This document shows positions 5,536 through 12,078 of a stretch of DNA of 12,078 nt, piece by piece. The notes below the pieces were generated by a model. That model worked only from the letters and a program-made list of their open reading frames with translations. It was not told the origin of the DNA and did not search any database. The DNA comes from Syntrophomonadaceae bacterium. GTDB taxonomy: Bacteria > Bacillota > Ch66 > Ch109. The position numbers and the translations under genes are program-made. Numbering within the stretch: the stretch's first letter is position 1; each line of letters opens with the position of its first letter. The stretch lies in assembly GCA_012512295.1 (NCBI GenBank), contig JAAZDI010000019.1, positions 1 through 12,078 on the forward strand, written 5' to 3'.

Positions 5536-5820
5536 TTGCCTTTTTCCGAAGGTTCAACCCTATCGACTATCTTTTGGTTTTTCGTTGTCCCGTTTGTCCT
5601 TTTAATCGGGATAATCGTATTGCCGCAGCGAAATCGCCAAAAAAAACAAAAAGAGTTTATCGAGAGTTTAAAGGTTAAGGATAAAGTCGTCACCTATAGT
5701 GGAATTATTGGAGTAATAGAAAAGATCGGCAAAAGAACAGTTATTCTTCGGGTTGATGAGAAAACACGGATGGAGTTCCTCAAAGAAGCAATTACCAAAT
5801 TGGCTAAGGATTTGGATTAG
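5536..5820 (+). CDS. yajC: YajC family preprotein translocase accessory protein
   Basis: Small single-span membrane protein of the YajC family, which associates with SecDF and the Sec translocon. The 94-residue product has a hydrophobic segment at about 11-30, then the typical basic QRNRQKKQKEF stretch, then a soluble region with KVKDKVVTYSGIIGVI (about 46-61) and VILRVDEKTRMEFLKEAI (about 69-86), both recognisable YajC motifs. The start is TTG at 5536 with GGAGG (5522-5526) 9 nt upstream; no ATG or GTG start is available at the right place. YajC genes usually sit next to tgt, secD or secF, but here the gene is alone between a terminator and a 423-nt gene-free stretch, so it may be a relocated or second copy. 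Confidence 0.85.
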   Translation: MPFSEGSTLSTIFWFFVVPFVLLIGIIVLPQRNRQKKQKEFIESLKVKDKVVTYSGIIGVIEKIGKRTVILRVDEKTRMEFLKEAITKLAKDLD

Positions 5821-5885
5821 ATTTAGATAGGCATTAAGCTTTGATTATCGAGTAAAATGTTTATGTTTGGTTTATTATTCTCACT

Positions 5886-5915
5886 GCGGGCCCCAAGCCC
5901 GCTCTTAATTGTTTA
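5886..5915 (+). terminator. Stem-loop after yajC, probable terminator
   Basis: GCGGGC (5886-5891) and GCCCGC (5897-5902) form a perfect GC-rich 6-bp stem with a CCCAA loop, followed by TCTTAATTGTTT. The T run is interrupted, so efficiency is uncertain. Nothing else structured is obvious in 5916-6088, which is AT-rich and holds small AAATGAATA direct repeats near 6069-6089. Confidence 0.45.
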
Positions 5916-6088
5916 ACCTCGTGCAGCAAGAAGGTAGCTGTAAAATAAGTGTAGTCTCCAGACGTGTTAGTTTGGTATTACTATTTACTATTTATTGTGT
6001 TGCTATAAGAAGAATACTCGGTTAGAATTAAGCTCGTAAGCATTATTGCTGTTATTTAGGTTCTTAAATAAATGAATAATAAATGAAT

Positions 6089-6229
6089 AACGGGGGCGTT
6101 TTTTGCTAAAAAATTAATAGGATAATACATACTTTTATGGAACAATATACCTCCTATGAAACTAAGTGAATGGGCAAAGGAAACAGGAATTTTTAAGTAG
6201 GAATATTCTTCTACCAAAGAAAGGAACGG
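6089..6229 (+). promoter_or_regulatory. Long leader of the FabK-like gene, similar to the leader at 3793-3935
   Basis: Shared blocks in the same order are AACGGGGGCGTT (6089-6100), AATTAAT then GGATAATA, CTATGA (6154-6159), AACAGGAATT (6182-6191), AAGTAG, GAATATTCTTC and AAAGGAACGG (6220-6229). Total length is 141 nt versus 143 nt for the LysR leader. The last block is the best ribosome site for the ATG at 6244, although spacing is long. Confidence 0.5.
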
Positions 6230-6243
6230 GATTTTAAACAGGT

Positions 6244-7194
6244 ATGAAACTGCCAGAATTACGGATTGGCAATCTGATAGCCCGGCTCCCAATTATTCAG
6301 GGAGGGATGGCTGTTCGCATATCTACTTCTCGCTTGGCGGCGGCCGTGGCTAATGAAGGTGGCATAGGGATTATCGCTATAACCGGGATGAGTGTTGAGG
6401 AACTAAAGGCTGAGATTCGGAAAGCGCGTGAATTGACCAAGGGAATTATCGGGGTAAACTGTCTTTTCGCCGTGCGTGATTTTGCTACCTTAGTAAAAGC
6501 AGCGATTCAGGAAGGAATAGATTTGGTCGTCTCCGGAGCTGGATTCTCTCGAGATATGTTTCAGTGGGGGAAGGAATCAAACACACCCATTGTCCCGATT
6601 GTTTCTTCAGCGCGACTAGCCAAAATCGCTGAGAAGTTAGGCGCGGCCGCGGTCGTGGTTGAAGGTAAAGAGGCCGGGGGACATCTGGGAACTACTGAAC
6701 CAATGAAAAAAATCCTCCCCGAGGTCAGGGCCGCGGTCAGCATTCCAGTTATTGCGGCCGGTGGAATTATTGATGGAAGGGATATTGTTGAGGCCTTCAA
6801 ACTGGGAGCCAATGGGGTTCAAATGGGCACCCGCTTTGCGGCCAGTGAAGAATCTGGAGCTTCGCGTGAGTTCAAGGAGCTTTATTTGCGCGTTGCCTTA
6901 GAAGATGTTGTTTTAGTCAAAAGCCCGGTCGGTCTCCCTGGAAGAGCCTTGAAGAACCGGTTTTGGGAAAGAATGAATCAGGGTGAAGATCTAAGCCCGG
7001 ACAATTGTCGTGCCTGCTTAAAACACTGTTCTGGTGATTATTGTATAATGGAAGCTTTAGAAAAAGCCCAACAAGGAGACATGGAGAACGGCCTCGTCTT
7101 TTCCGGGGAGCTAGTCCAAAAAATCAAAGAGATATTGCCAGTCAAGAAAATATTTCAAAACTTGCTGCAGGAGATTGAGACTTGTCCGGGATAA
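6244..7194 (+). CDS. FMN-dependent FabK / nitronate monooxygenase-like oxidoreductase
   Basis: TIM-barrel flavoprotein of 316 residues in the 2-nitropropane dioxygenase/FabK superfamily. Motifs: PIIQGGMAV (16-24), GVNCLF near 70-75, EAGGHLG (143-149) containing the conserved catalytic-type His147, IAAGGI (170-175) and GVQMGTRF (191-198), both phosphate/FMN-binding. The GGHxG motif and length suit FabK-like enoyl-ACP reductases and class II nitronate monooxygenases; sequence alone does not separate them. A C-terminal extension (about 250-316) holds Cys255, Cys258, Cys262 and Cys267 in a CxxCxxxCxxxxC pattern, seen in some clostridial relatives, perhaps a metal or Fe-S site. There are no fatty-acid synthesis genes beside it, which weakens the FabK call. 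It has its own leader and a strong terminator downstream, so it is probably monocistronic. Confidence 0.85.
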   Translation: MKLPELRIGNLIARLPIIQGGMAVRISTSRLAAAVANEGGIGIIAITGMSVEELKAEIRKARELTKGIIGVNCLFAVRDFATLVKAAIQEGIDLVVSGAGFSRDMFQWGKESNTPIVPIVSSARLAKIAEKLGAAAVVVEGKEAGGHLGTTEPMKKILPEVRAAVSIPVIAAGGIIDGRDIVEAFKLGANGVQMGTRFAASEESGASREFKELYLRVALEDVVLVKSPVGLPGRALKNRFWERMNQGEDLSPDNCRACLKHCSGDYCIMEALEKAQQGDMENGLVFSGELVQKIKEILPVKKIFQNLLQEIETCPG

Positions 7195-7263
7195 GTTTAT
7201 CTGCCTCAAAAAGACTTATCCTTCTATAAGCGAGGGTTACCTTACTTAAATTTCCAGTGGGGC

Positions 7264-7318
7264 AGAGTCTTCCTCCGAAGCCTCGAATGTTCAGCGAAGC
7301 TGAACGAGTTCACTAAAA
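7264..7318 (+). repeat. REP-like dispersed repeat, copy B
   Basis: Plus-strand copy with AGAGTCTTCCTCC, GAAGCCTCGAAT, a perfect 7-bp hairpin (arms 7289-7295 and 7299-7305, GAA loop) and CGAGTTCACT. The outer arms CTCG and CGAG pair as well. It lies about 70 nt after the FabK-like stop and 33 nt before the terminator of that gene, so it would be in the transcript's 3' end. Confidence 0.75.
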
Positions 7319-7350
7319 CATGAAGAAACACAAGTGGAGCAGCCTATTAT

Positions 7351-7379
7351 TGGGAACCAATAGTTCCCATTTTTGTTTT
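7351..7379 (+). terminator. Rho-independent terminator after the FabK-like gene
   Basis: TGGGAAC (7351-7357) and GTTCCCA (7363-7369) form a perfect 7-bp stem with a CAATA loop, followed by TTTTTGTTTT (7370-7379). The structure is typical for Firmicutes. Confidence 0.8.
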
Positions 7380-7568
7380 CGATGATTATTTGTTTATGTG
7401 TGCAATTTAGCACAAATTTGTTGGCAAGATAGTTTTTTTTTAGAAGGATAAAGCTCATTAATGTCGAAGTATTAATTTAGAAACTTATTAGAATTAGAAT
7501 TAATTTTCAAATTAGTCAAAAAATTATAACCCTTAAAAACTAAAGCTTACATAAGGAGTGGGAAAAAG
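7380..7568 (+). promoter_or_regulatory. AT-rich leader of the AAA+/VWA operon
   Basis: This 189-nt stretch has no gene. It contains an inverted repeat TGTGC-AATTTA-GCACA (7399-7414), suitable as an operator, a nine-T run (7432-7441 region), and AAGGAGTG (7553-7560), the ribosome site for the TTG at 7569. No convincing -35/-10 pair could be chosen because many AT-rich hexamers compete. Confidence 0.35.
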
Positions 7569-8567
7569 TTGCAGCAAGACATTACTGAAATTAGAAATGG
7601 GATGTATCAGGCAGGGTATATCTGTGATGACAAAACTGCGACGACCCTATTTTTAGCAGAAGCCCTGCATAAGCCGATCCTGGTGGAGGGCCCGGCCGGG
7701 GTCGGGAAAACCGCGATCGCCCAAGCTTTTAGCCGCATGAAAGGTCTTCCCTTGATTAGACTTCAGTGTTACGAAGGAATTGATGAATCCAAAGCTCTAT
7801 ACGAATGGGATTACAAACGACAATTACTCCACATTCAGGCAGTAGCCAATCAAACAATTGATGTAAAAGAAGTGGAAAAGGATATTTTCTCAGACCATTT
7901 TTTACTGCGCCGACCTTTGCTGACTGCCATTAGTTGTCCCACTCCCACCGTTCTGTTGATTGATGAGATTGATAAGGTGGATTTTGAGTTCGAAGCAATG
8001 CTGCTAGAACTCCTCTCAGAATTTCAGGTGACCATCCCGGAATTTGGCACTGTTAAGGCGGAACACCTACCCTTTGTCTTCCTGACATCTAACGCCACCC
8101 GCGAGTTATCGGAAGCTCTTAAACGACGCTGTCTGTATTTGTATTTAGATTTCCCAGAGCAAGAACTGGAGGAACAGATCCTGCTGCTGAAAATCCCGGA
8201 AATCCCGCAGCAGTTAGCCGGGCAGATTGCCTCGGTTGTCCGCAAGATCCGACAGGTTCAACTGAAAAAATTGCCGAGTATCGCTGAAAGCATTGACTGG
8301 GGACGCTCGCTGATTAGCCTGGGGAAAGATGACCTGGATGTGGAAACTGCTTTGCGCACTTTGAATATTCTGGCTAAATACAAAGATGATTTGCATAAAT
8401 TAGACCAGATGGTACAAACCCAGAAAAACCTGAATTTCCAACCGGTGCTAGGATCCTCACTGTCAACCGGCACAACTCCAGTTCAAGAAACCAAAAGTAG
8501 TGAGGCACCAAGCAAACCGGCCCTGACAATGAAGACAATTGAAAAATACTACAAAAATAAAAAGTAA
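7569..8567 (+). CDS. MoxR/CoxD-type AAA+ ATPase
   Basis: AAA+ ATPase of 332 residues in the MoxR group. Motifs: Walker A GPAGVGKT (41-48), Walker B VLLIDEID (128-135), sensor 1 TSNATRELS with Asn175, and RR at 186-187 in the arginine-finger position. The helical lid runs from about 190 to 280. A low-complexity, Ser/Thr/Pro-rich tail (about 290-322) ends in a basic stretch. MoxR ATPases work with VWA proteins as chaperones for metalloenzyme maturation; CoxD, paired with CoxE, matures the Mo-Cu active site of CO dehydrogenase. The gene 17 nt downstream encodes a CoxE-like partner, so the same type of complex is inferred. The client enzyme is unknown because no hydroxylase gene is in view. TTG start is chosen for the AAGGAG site 10 nt upstream. 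Confidence 0.88.
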   Translation: MQQDITEIRNGMYQAGYICDDKTATTLFLAEALHKPILVEGPAGVGKTAIAQAFSRMKGLPLIRLQCYEGIDESKALYEWDYKRQLLHIQAVANQTIDVKEVEKDIFSDHFLLRRPLLTAISCPTPTVLLIDEIDKVDFEFEAMLLELLSEFQVTIPEFGTVKAEHLPFVFLTSNATRELSEALKRRCLYLYLDFPEQELEEQILLLKIPEIPQQLAGQIASVVRKIRQVQLKKLPSIAESIDWGRSLISLGKDDLDVETALRTLNILAKYKDDLHKLDQMVQTQKNLNFQPVLGSSLSTGTTPVQETKSSEAPSKPALTMKTIEKYYKNKK

Positions 8568-8584
8568 ATAGCGAGGTTTTGGGT

Positions 8585-9703
8585 ATGGCCTTTTTCCATG
8601 TGATGCAGCGGTTTTGTGAAGATTTACGGCGGGAGGGAATCCCAGTTACGCCCAGCCATTCTGAGGACTGTTTTCGGGCTCTCTCTTTAATTGACTGGTC
8701 CGTTGAGGATTTTTTCTATTCTTCTTTGTTTGCCACCCTGATTAAGGATTATAATTATAAGCCTCTTTTTGACAATGTTTATAAACGTTATTTTAAATCG
8801 CAGATTGACCTTGAACGCCTTAAACAACAGTTGTTAAAAAAAGGCGACGAATCCGTGCCTGAAGGAGAAGCCCCGGAAGGCGCGCAAGCCGACTCTGAGG
8901 TAAAGGCTCAGGCAGCAGAAAATCAAGGGTCTTTTAAGAATAAAAGTTCCTCGGCCCCAGATGGCCGGAAGAATCCCTTAGCGCAGGATTTTCGTCTGGA
9001 TAGCTTAGATGATGTCCGACGAATGGAGGCCCTCTTCCCTCTAATCGCCAAAAGACTCGCTTCAAAAATGATCATCAAAAACAAGCGAAACGATCAGAAC
9101 TTTATTAACTTCCGACGGACCATGCGCAAAAGCATGTCTACCGGCGGGGTACCGGTAGATCTGATTACCCGGCGGAAGCAAAAAGAGAAGCCGATTTTGT
9201 TCTGTTTGTGCGACGTTTCCGTTTCAGTCCTGCAGTTTAGCTGCTTTGCCCTGGCCTTGTTAGCTTCGCTGGAAAAGTTCTTTCAACATGTCCGCAGCTT
9301 TGGCTTTGTGGATGAGATTGACGAAATCACTCACTTGTTAAAGCATGCTGATCCGAAAACCCTGCGGGCCAATGTGTTGAAGAATGCCAAGGTGATTGGG
9401 ATTCGGGGGTACAGCAATTACGGCCTATCCTTTAAGCACTTTTTCGAGCGGTATGGCGGCCAGTTGTCGCAAAAAACAACAGTTCTTATTTTTGGGGATG
9501 GCCGAAACAACTGGTATGATGATGAGGCCTGGGTCCTAAAAGAGATGCGGAATCGGTCGAAAAAGATCTACTGGTTTAACCCCGAAGAAAAAGAAAACTG
9601 GTTTACCGGCGACAGCCGGATGAAGGAATACCTGAAGTACTGTGATCGCTCCTTTGAGGTAACCAATCTGCTGCAGATGGAAGACGCGTTTTGTCAGTTG
9701 TAG
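8585..9703 (+). CDS. CoxE-like VWA domain protein
   Basis: Protein of 372 residues with an N-terminal helical domain (about 1-85), a charged, low-complexity linker rich in Glu, Ala and Ser (about 86-130), and a C-terminal von Willebrand A domain (about 200-372). The metal-dependent adhesion site is intact: DVSVS with Asp210, GYSNYG near 275-280 and FGDGRNN near 303-309. The end (WFNPE, WFTGDSRM, YLKYCDR) is typical of CoxE. ATG at 8585 is preferred over a TTG at 8579 because GCGAGG (8571-8576) is 8 nt before it. It presumably bridges the AAA+ ATPase to a metalloenzyme client in the cytoplasm. The pair is co-directional, 17 nt apart, and may be translationally linked. Confidence 0.88.
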   Translation: MAFFHVMQRFCEDLRREGIPVTPSHSEDCFRALSLIDWSVEDFFYSSLFATLIKDYNYKPLFDNVYKRYFKSQIDLERLKQQLLKKGDESVPEGEAPEGAQADSEVKAQAAENQGSFKNKSSSAPDGRKNPLAQDFRLDSLDDVRRMEALFPLIAKRLASKMIIKNKRNDQNFINFRRTMRKSMSTGGVPVDLITRRKQKEKPILFCLCDVSVSVLQFSCFALALLASLEKFFQHVRSFGFVDEIDEITHLLKHADPKTLRANVLKNAKVIGIRGYSNYGLSFKHFFERYGGQLSQKTTVLIFGDGRNNWYDDEAWVLKEMRNRSKKIYWFNPEEKENWFTGDSRMKEYLKYCDRSFEVTNLLQMEDAFCQL

Positions 9704-9705
9704 CT

Positions 9706-9770
9706 GCCACGGGGACGGTTCTTGTGGCTGGCAGCAGGTGCGAGGGGTGAGGCGCGGCCAAGGGGACGGC
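9706..9770. repeat. GGGGACGG repeat element with short hairpin
   Basis: GCCAC (9706-9710) and GTGGC (9724-9728) enclose GGGGACGGTTCTT. A second GGGGACGG occurs at 9762-9769 in a CCAAGGGGACGGCAG setting. It begins 3 nt after the VWA gene's stop, so it may also serve as its transcript end, though there is no T run. It looks like a fragment of a dispersed intergenic repeat, but only this locus is visible. Confidence 0.4.
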
Positions 9771-9900
9771 AGACTGCGTGAAAAATCAATTCTTTCTTCC
9801 AACTAGAGAATACAATGGAAAGAGTGGGTTTATGGGGTACATTTATGGTCAAGACAGGACGTTTTCACATAGTCTGACGGTTCTATATGGATGGAAACAG

Positions 9901-9985
9901 GCGCGAGTGGTGAGAGGTAAGGTGTGAGAAGAATGACGTAAGGCGTAAAACATAAGGCGTAAACGTAAAACGTCAGGAGTAAAGA
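9901..9985. repeat. Degenerate GTAAGGCGTAAAAC-type tandem tract
   Basis: The tract is built of short drifting units of the form G(A/G)GTAAGG, CGTAAGGCGTAAAAC, ATAAGGCGTAAAC, GTAAAACGTCAGG, AGTAAAGAC. It is GC/purine-biased and lies in the 9704-10078 spacer. It looks non-coding; a long minus-strand frame through it (9849-10112) has no support. Confidence 0.5.
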
Positions 9986-10028
9986 CATTAAAACCAAAAT
10001 GTAGTAGAACCGTAAGCAAAGAAGCCAA

Positions 10029-10072
10029 GCAGGCTATTGCAGAGTTTGAATACATATAAAAAGGAACGGAGT
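10029..10072 (+). promoter_or_regulatory. Short upstream motif of the PPOX-fold gene
   Basis: GCAGGCTATT (10029-10038), GAATACATAT (10048-10057) and AAGGAACGG (10061-10069) follow the order and spacing of the motif upstream of sufC, LysR and the FabK-like gene, with a weaker match in the first two blocks. GGAG at 10068-10071 places a ribosome site 7 nt before the GTG start at 10079. Confidence 0.35.
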
Positions 10073-10078
10073 GATCGT

Positions 10079-10552
10079 GTGAGTCCAGTTGTGGGGGATC
10101 GGTTGCCGGCAAATATCTATGAGTATTTTCGGGCCAAGACCATGCGGACCGGCGTTGTTTCCACTGTTGATGAGGACGGCTACCCGCGGGGGGCCCCGAT
10201 GTCTTTGTTTTATGCGCTGGATGATCGGACCTTGCTCATGGGGGCGCAAAACCGTTCGCAAACCTTTAAAAATGTTGAGCGGACCGGGAAAATAGCCCTG
10301 ACTTTCCTGGGTGGAGGAGATGTCGCTTTCACGATTCGAGGTAAGTGCCGGGTCTTCAAAACCACCATGGAAACCAGTAAATACCTGGGCATCCTGGTGG
10401 TCGAGGTGGAAGCCGTGAAAAGTGATGTGGCGATAGACGTTGAGGTTACCGATGGAATTCAGTACACCTACCGGTCCCAGAAGTGGGAAGATTTTGTTAA
10501 CCGGGTGTTGGACGAACTGCGGGGGTATACGTTGGCGGACGTTAAAGGCTAA
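10079..10552 (+). CDS. Pyridoxamine 5'-phosphate oxidase-fold flavoprotein
   Basis: Split-barrel FMN-binding family protein of 157 residues from the GTG at 10079. An upstream TTG at 10037 in the same frame would add 14 residues but its ribosome site would be internal. The fold is seen in MRTGVVSTVDEDGYPRGAP (about 22-40), LLMGAQNRSQTFKN (about 52-65) with phosphate-contacting Arg/Ser/Thr residues, and KIALTFL (about 70-76), the canonical order of strands. Proteins of this size bind FMN, F420 or heme and carry out small redox reactions; the specific substrate is not readable. It differs from true PdxH in length and missing C-terminal motif. It appears monocistronic, between repeat-rich spacers. 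Confidence 0.75.
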   Translation: MSPVVGDRLPANIYEYFRAKTMRTGVVSTVDEDGYPRGAPMSLFYALDDRTLLMGAQNRSQTFKNVERTGKIALTFLGGGDVAFTIRGKCRVFKTTMETSKYLGILVVEVEAVKSDVAIDVEVTDGIQYTYRSQKWEDFVNRVLDELRGYTLADVKG

Positions 10553-10593
10553 AACGTCAATTACTGACCTTCGTTAAAAACACTATGATTGTT

Positions 10594-10691
10594 TTCAGGT
10601 ACTTCAGGTACTGATAGTGCTGCTAGCCTCTGCGCTGAAGGGATACATTTCGTCCTTCGCTCATTTTCCCTGTACTGATAGTACAGCTAGC
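10594..10691. repeat. Paired GTACTGATAGT...GCTAGC repeats and 9-nt tandem
   Basis: TTCAGGTAC is tandemly doubled at 10594-10611. GTACTGATAGTRCWGCTAGC occurs at 10608-10627 and 10672-10691, 64 nt apart. The second copy includes the perfect hairpin TGTACT-GAT-AGTACA (10671-10685), and GAAGG/CCTTC arms lie between them. The spacer 10553-10882 otherwise holds three GTAACC-containing short repeats (10768-10776, 10788-10796, 10801-10809) and no gene. Confidence 0.5.
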
Positions 10692-10882
10692 GACAAAGGT
10701 CTAGTTGCCTGGTAATAACTTGGCAGAAGAAACTAGCCCCGCCTAAGCAGGGCATTATCCATGTTTGGCCGTAACCACACGTCCTGCGCTGTAACCAACA
10801 GCTGTAACCTACATTAGAAGCAAGCAATTGGTCAGTCAAGAAGCTCTTTTTTCTTCTATTGTATACAGAGAGAGCGGGAAAG

Positions 10883-11983
10883 TTACAGAACCCTGGTCGT
10901 TGCCTGCCGGCTGTACCAGCGGCCCAGCCTTTGCAATGCTTCCAGCTGTTCCCGTTGGCCGGCTTTGGCCCGTTTAAGGGCTCTTTGCAAGATGCGGGTA
11001 GAGTGTTCCATGTCCTCGCGGTTCACCGGGTACGGATGGCCGTCTTTCCCGCCGTGGGCAAAGGAGTAGCGCGCCGGGTCCCGGTAGCTGGGCTGAATCC
11101 CATAGGTCAGTTCTGCAACTAAGGCTAAAGCCCGCAGGGTACCGGCCCCGATCCCAGCAATGCCTAACAAGGCTTCAAAACTGCGGGGTCGTTGGTCGTG
11201 AGCAATGGACAAGGCCTTGTTCAAATAGGTCGAAGAAGGAATAGAGTGCCGGGCGGGCAGCGTCAGACTGGGAATCGTTTTCTGGATCAACTCCAATTCC
11301 CGGATCACACTGGCTGGGGGATAAGACACCAAATCAGTCGTGATCTGCCGGATATCTTTGTTTTCTTCGGCGACCAGGTTTAAGGTCTGGGCAGTCGCAT
11401 CACAACAGATAGCTGAGTGCGGCTCGCATACAAAATCCGCCACCCCTCGGCTGAGCCAGTGGTAACGCCGGGCCTGCCGGTTATCCTCATTCATCCCCTG
11501 CTGAATCACGGCCCAATCACCACCCGGGGTAAAGACAAAAAAGTGATGATAAATTTGGTAGCCGTCCTGGACCGCTGAACTGTCTACCTTAGCTGCCATG
11601 CGGCTGGCATACTGAAAATCCGCCACCTGGTTAGCGAAGCTAAATCGTTCACCTAATCGGGCAATCTCGTTTGGCGTGTTACGAGATACTCGGCCTTTGC
11701 CGCCAGTCAGGAAGATCCCCAGGTCAGCCTGCGCCTCTTTCAAACCTTCCTTAAGGGCTCTGCACACCGTCGTCGTTACTCCTGATGAATGCCAGTCAAA
11801 ACCCAGCACACAGCCCAGGCTTTGAAACCAGTAAGGATCAGATAGCCGTTTCAGAACCTCAAACGGCCCGTACTCTTCTACGATAACCTCAATAATAGCT
11901 GCACCCAAAGTCTTCATTTTACTGAATAGCCAAGCCGGACATTTTCCGCCATGCAGCGGCAGGTTAGCAATCCCGGTTCGCAT
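10883..11983 (-). CDS. DUF763 family protein
   Basis: Complete 366-residue member of DUF763, a family shared by archaea and some bacteria with no established function known to me. Landmarks: MRTGIANLPLHGGKCPAWLF (1-20), FGCVLGFDWHSSGVTTT-like block (here LGCVLGFDWHSSGVTTT, 56-72), TGGKGRVSRNTP (93-104), DGYQIYHHFFVF (140-151), and YSFAHGGKDGHPYP (306-319). Residues about 268-292 (SFEALLGIAGIGAGTLRALAL) look like a helix-hairpin-helix, suggesting nucleic-acid contact. Many invariant His, Asp and Lys residues hint at an enzyme. The start is ATG with AAAGGAAC upstream (minus strand, about 11994-12001). It is divergent in strand from everything else here and converges on the PPOX-fold gene; a REP-like repeat lies 35 nt upstream. 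No signal peptide or membrane segment. Confidence 0.88.
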   Translation of the reverse strand: MRTGIANLPLHGGKCPAWLFSKMKTLGAAIIEVIVEEYGPFEVLKRLSDPYWFQSLGCVLGFDWHSSGVTTTVCRALKEGLKEAQADLGIFLTGGKGRVSRNTPNEIARLGERFSFANQVADFQYASRMAAKVDSSAVQDGYQIYHHFFVFTPGGDWAVIQQGMNEDNRQARRYHWLSRGVADFVCEPHSAICCDATAQTLNLVAEENKDIRQITTDLVSYPPASVIRELELIQKTIPSLTLPARHSIPSSTYLNKALSIAHDQRPRSFEALLGIAGIGAGTLRALALVAELTYGIQPSYRDPARYSFAHGGKDGHPYPVNREDMEHSTRILQRALKRAKAGQREQLEALQRLGRWYSRQATTRVL

Positions 11984-12017
11984 ATCCGGTCAGTTCCTTT
12001 CTTTAAAGGTAAATATG

Positions 12018-12078
12018 GTTTCAAGTGAACTCGTTCAACCTCGCTGAACATCGAGGCTTCTGATGGAGACTCTACTTC
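12018..12078 (-). repeat. REP-like dispersed repeat, copy C
   Basis: Minus-strand copy with AGAGTCTCCATC, GAAGCCTCGAT, a hairpin (plus-strand arms 12033-12039 and 12043-12049, with one G-U pair) and CGAGTTCACTTGAAA. It is the longest match, sharing the AGTCT block with A and B and the CACTTGAA end. It lies just upstream of the DUF763 gene and reaches the window end. Confidence 0.7.

Noticed and set aside
6056..6292. Minus-strand 78-codon frame with hydrophobic stretches
   Set aside because: It overlaps the FabK-like start and the conserved leader, and has no recognisable family; the hydrophobicity comes from AT-rich reverse sequence.
9849..10112. Minus-strand 87-codon frame
   Set aside because: It runs through the GTAAGGCGTAAAAC repeat tract and into the start of the PPOX-fold gene, with no family resemblance.
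10841..10860. AGAAG/CTTCT hairpin with T run as a terminator between convergent genes
   Set aside because: The T run is inside the loop rather than after the stem on either strand.

Overview
The window reads as chromosomal DNA of a Gram-positive anaerobe of the Firmicutes/Clostridia, most like the Peptococcaceae-type lineages. Supporting signs are moderate GC coding sequence with AT-rich spacers, frequent TTG and GTG starts behind purine-rich AAGGA-type ribosome sites, a two-gene minimal Suf (SufC + SufB-like) system, an EF2568-type cysteine desulfurase with a DUF3343 partner, and a FabK/nitronate-monooxygenase-like flavoprotein with a C-terminal cysteine cluster. No species assignment is possible from the sequence alone.

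Layout. 1-413: AT-rich leader with a possible upstream terminator and three direct repeats. 414-1823: cysteine desulfurase family protein and small DUF3343 Se/S-carrier-like protein, an evident operon. 1999-3661: SufC-like ATPase and SufB-like scaffold, overlapping by 23 nt. 3944-4858: LysR regulator. 4948-5223: an unrecognised 91-residue protein. 5224-5535: gene-free stretch with three inverted repeats and a strong terminator. 5536-5820: YajC. 6244-7194: FMN-dependent FabK/NMO-like oxidoreductase. 7569-9703: MoxR/CoxD-type AAA+ ATPase and CoxE-type VWA protein, an operon. 10079-10552: pyridoxamine-phosphate-oxidase-fold flavoprotein. 10883-11983, minus strand: DUF763 protein.

How the genes fit together. 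The first half is plausibly a sulfur (or selenium) handling and Fe-S cluster assembly neighbourhood: desulfurase, candidate S/Se carrier, cluster scaffold and its ATPase, then a LysR regulator of a type often seen near sulfur or selenium genes. The AAA+/VWA pair resembles CoxD/CoxE, known for maturing molybdenum hydroxylases, but no target enzyme lies in the window.

The most unusual content is non-coding. A REP-like repeat of about 35-55 nt occurs four times between genes (1856-1890, 3711-3760, 7264-7318, 12018-12078) with a hairpin maintained by paired substitutions. Independently, the LysR and FabK-like genes carry similar upstream leaders of about 140 nt, and a shorter version of the same motif (CAGGAAT ... 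AATATTC ... AAGGAACGG) precedes sufC and the PPOX-fold gene. No tRNA, rRNA, CRISPR array, transposase or phage gene was seen.
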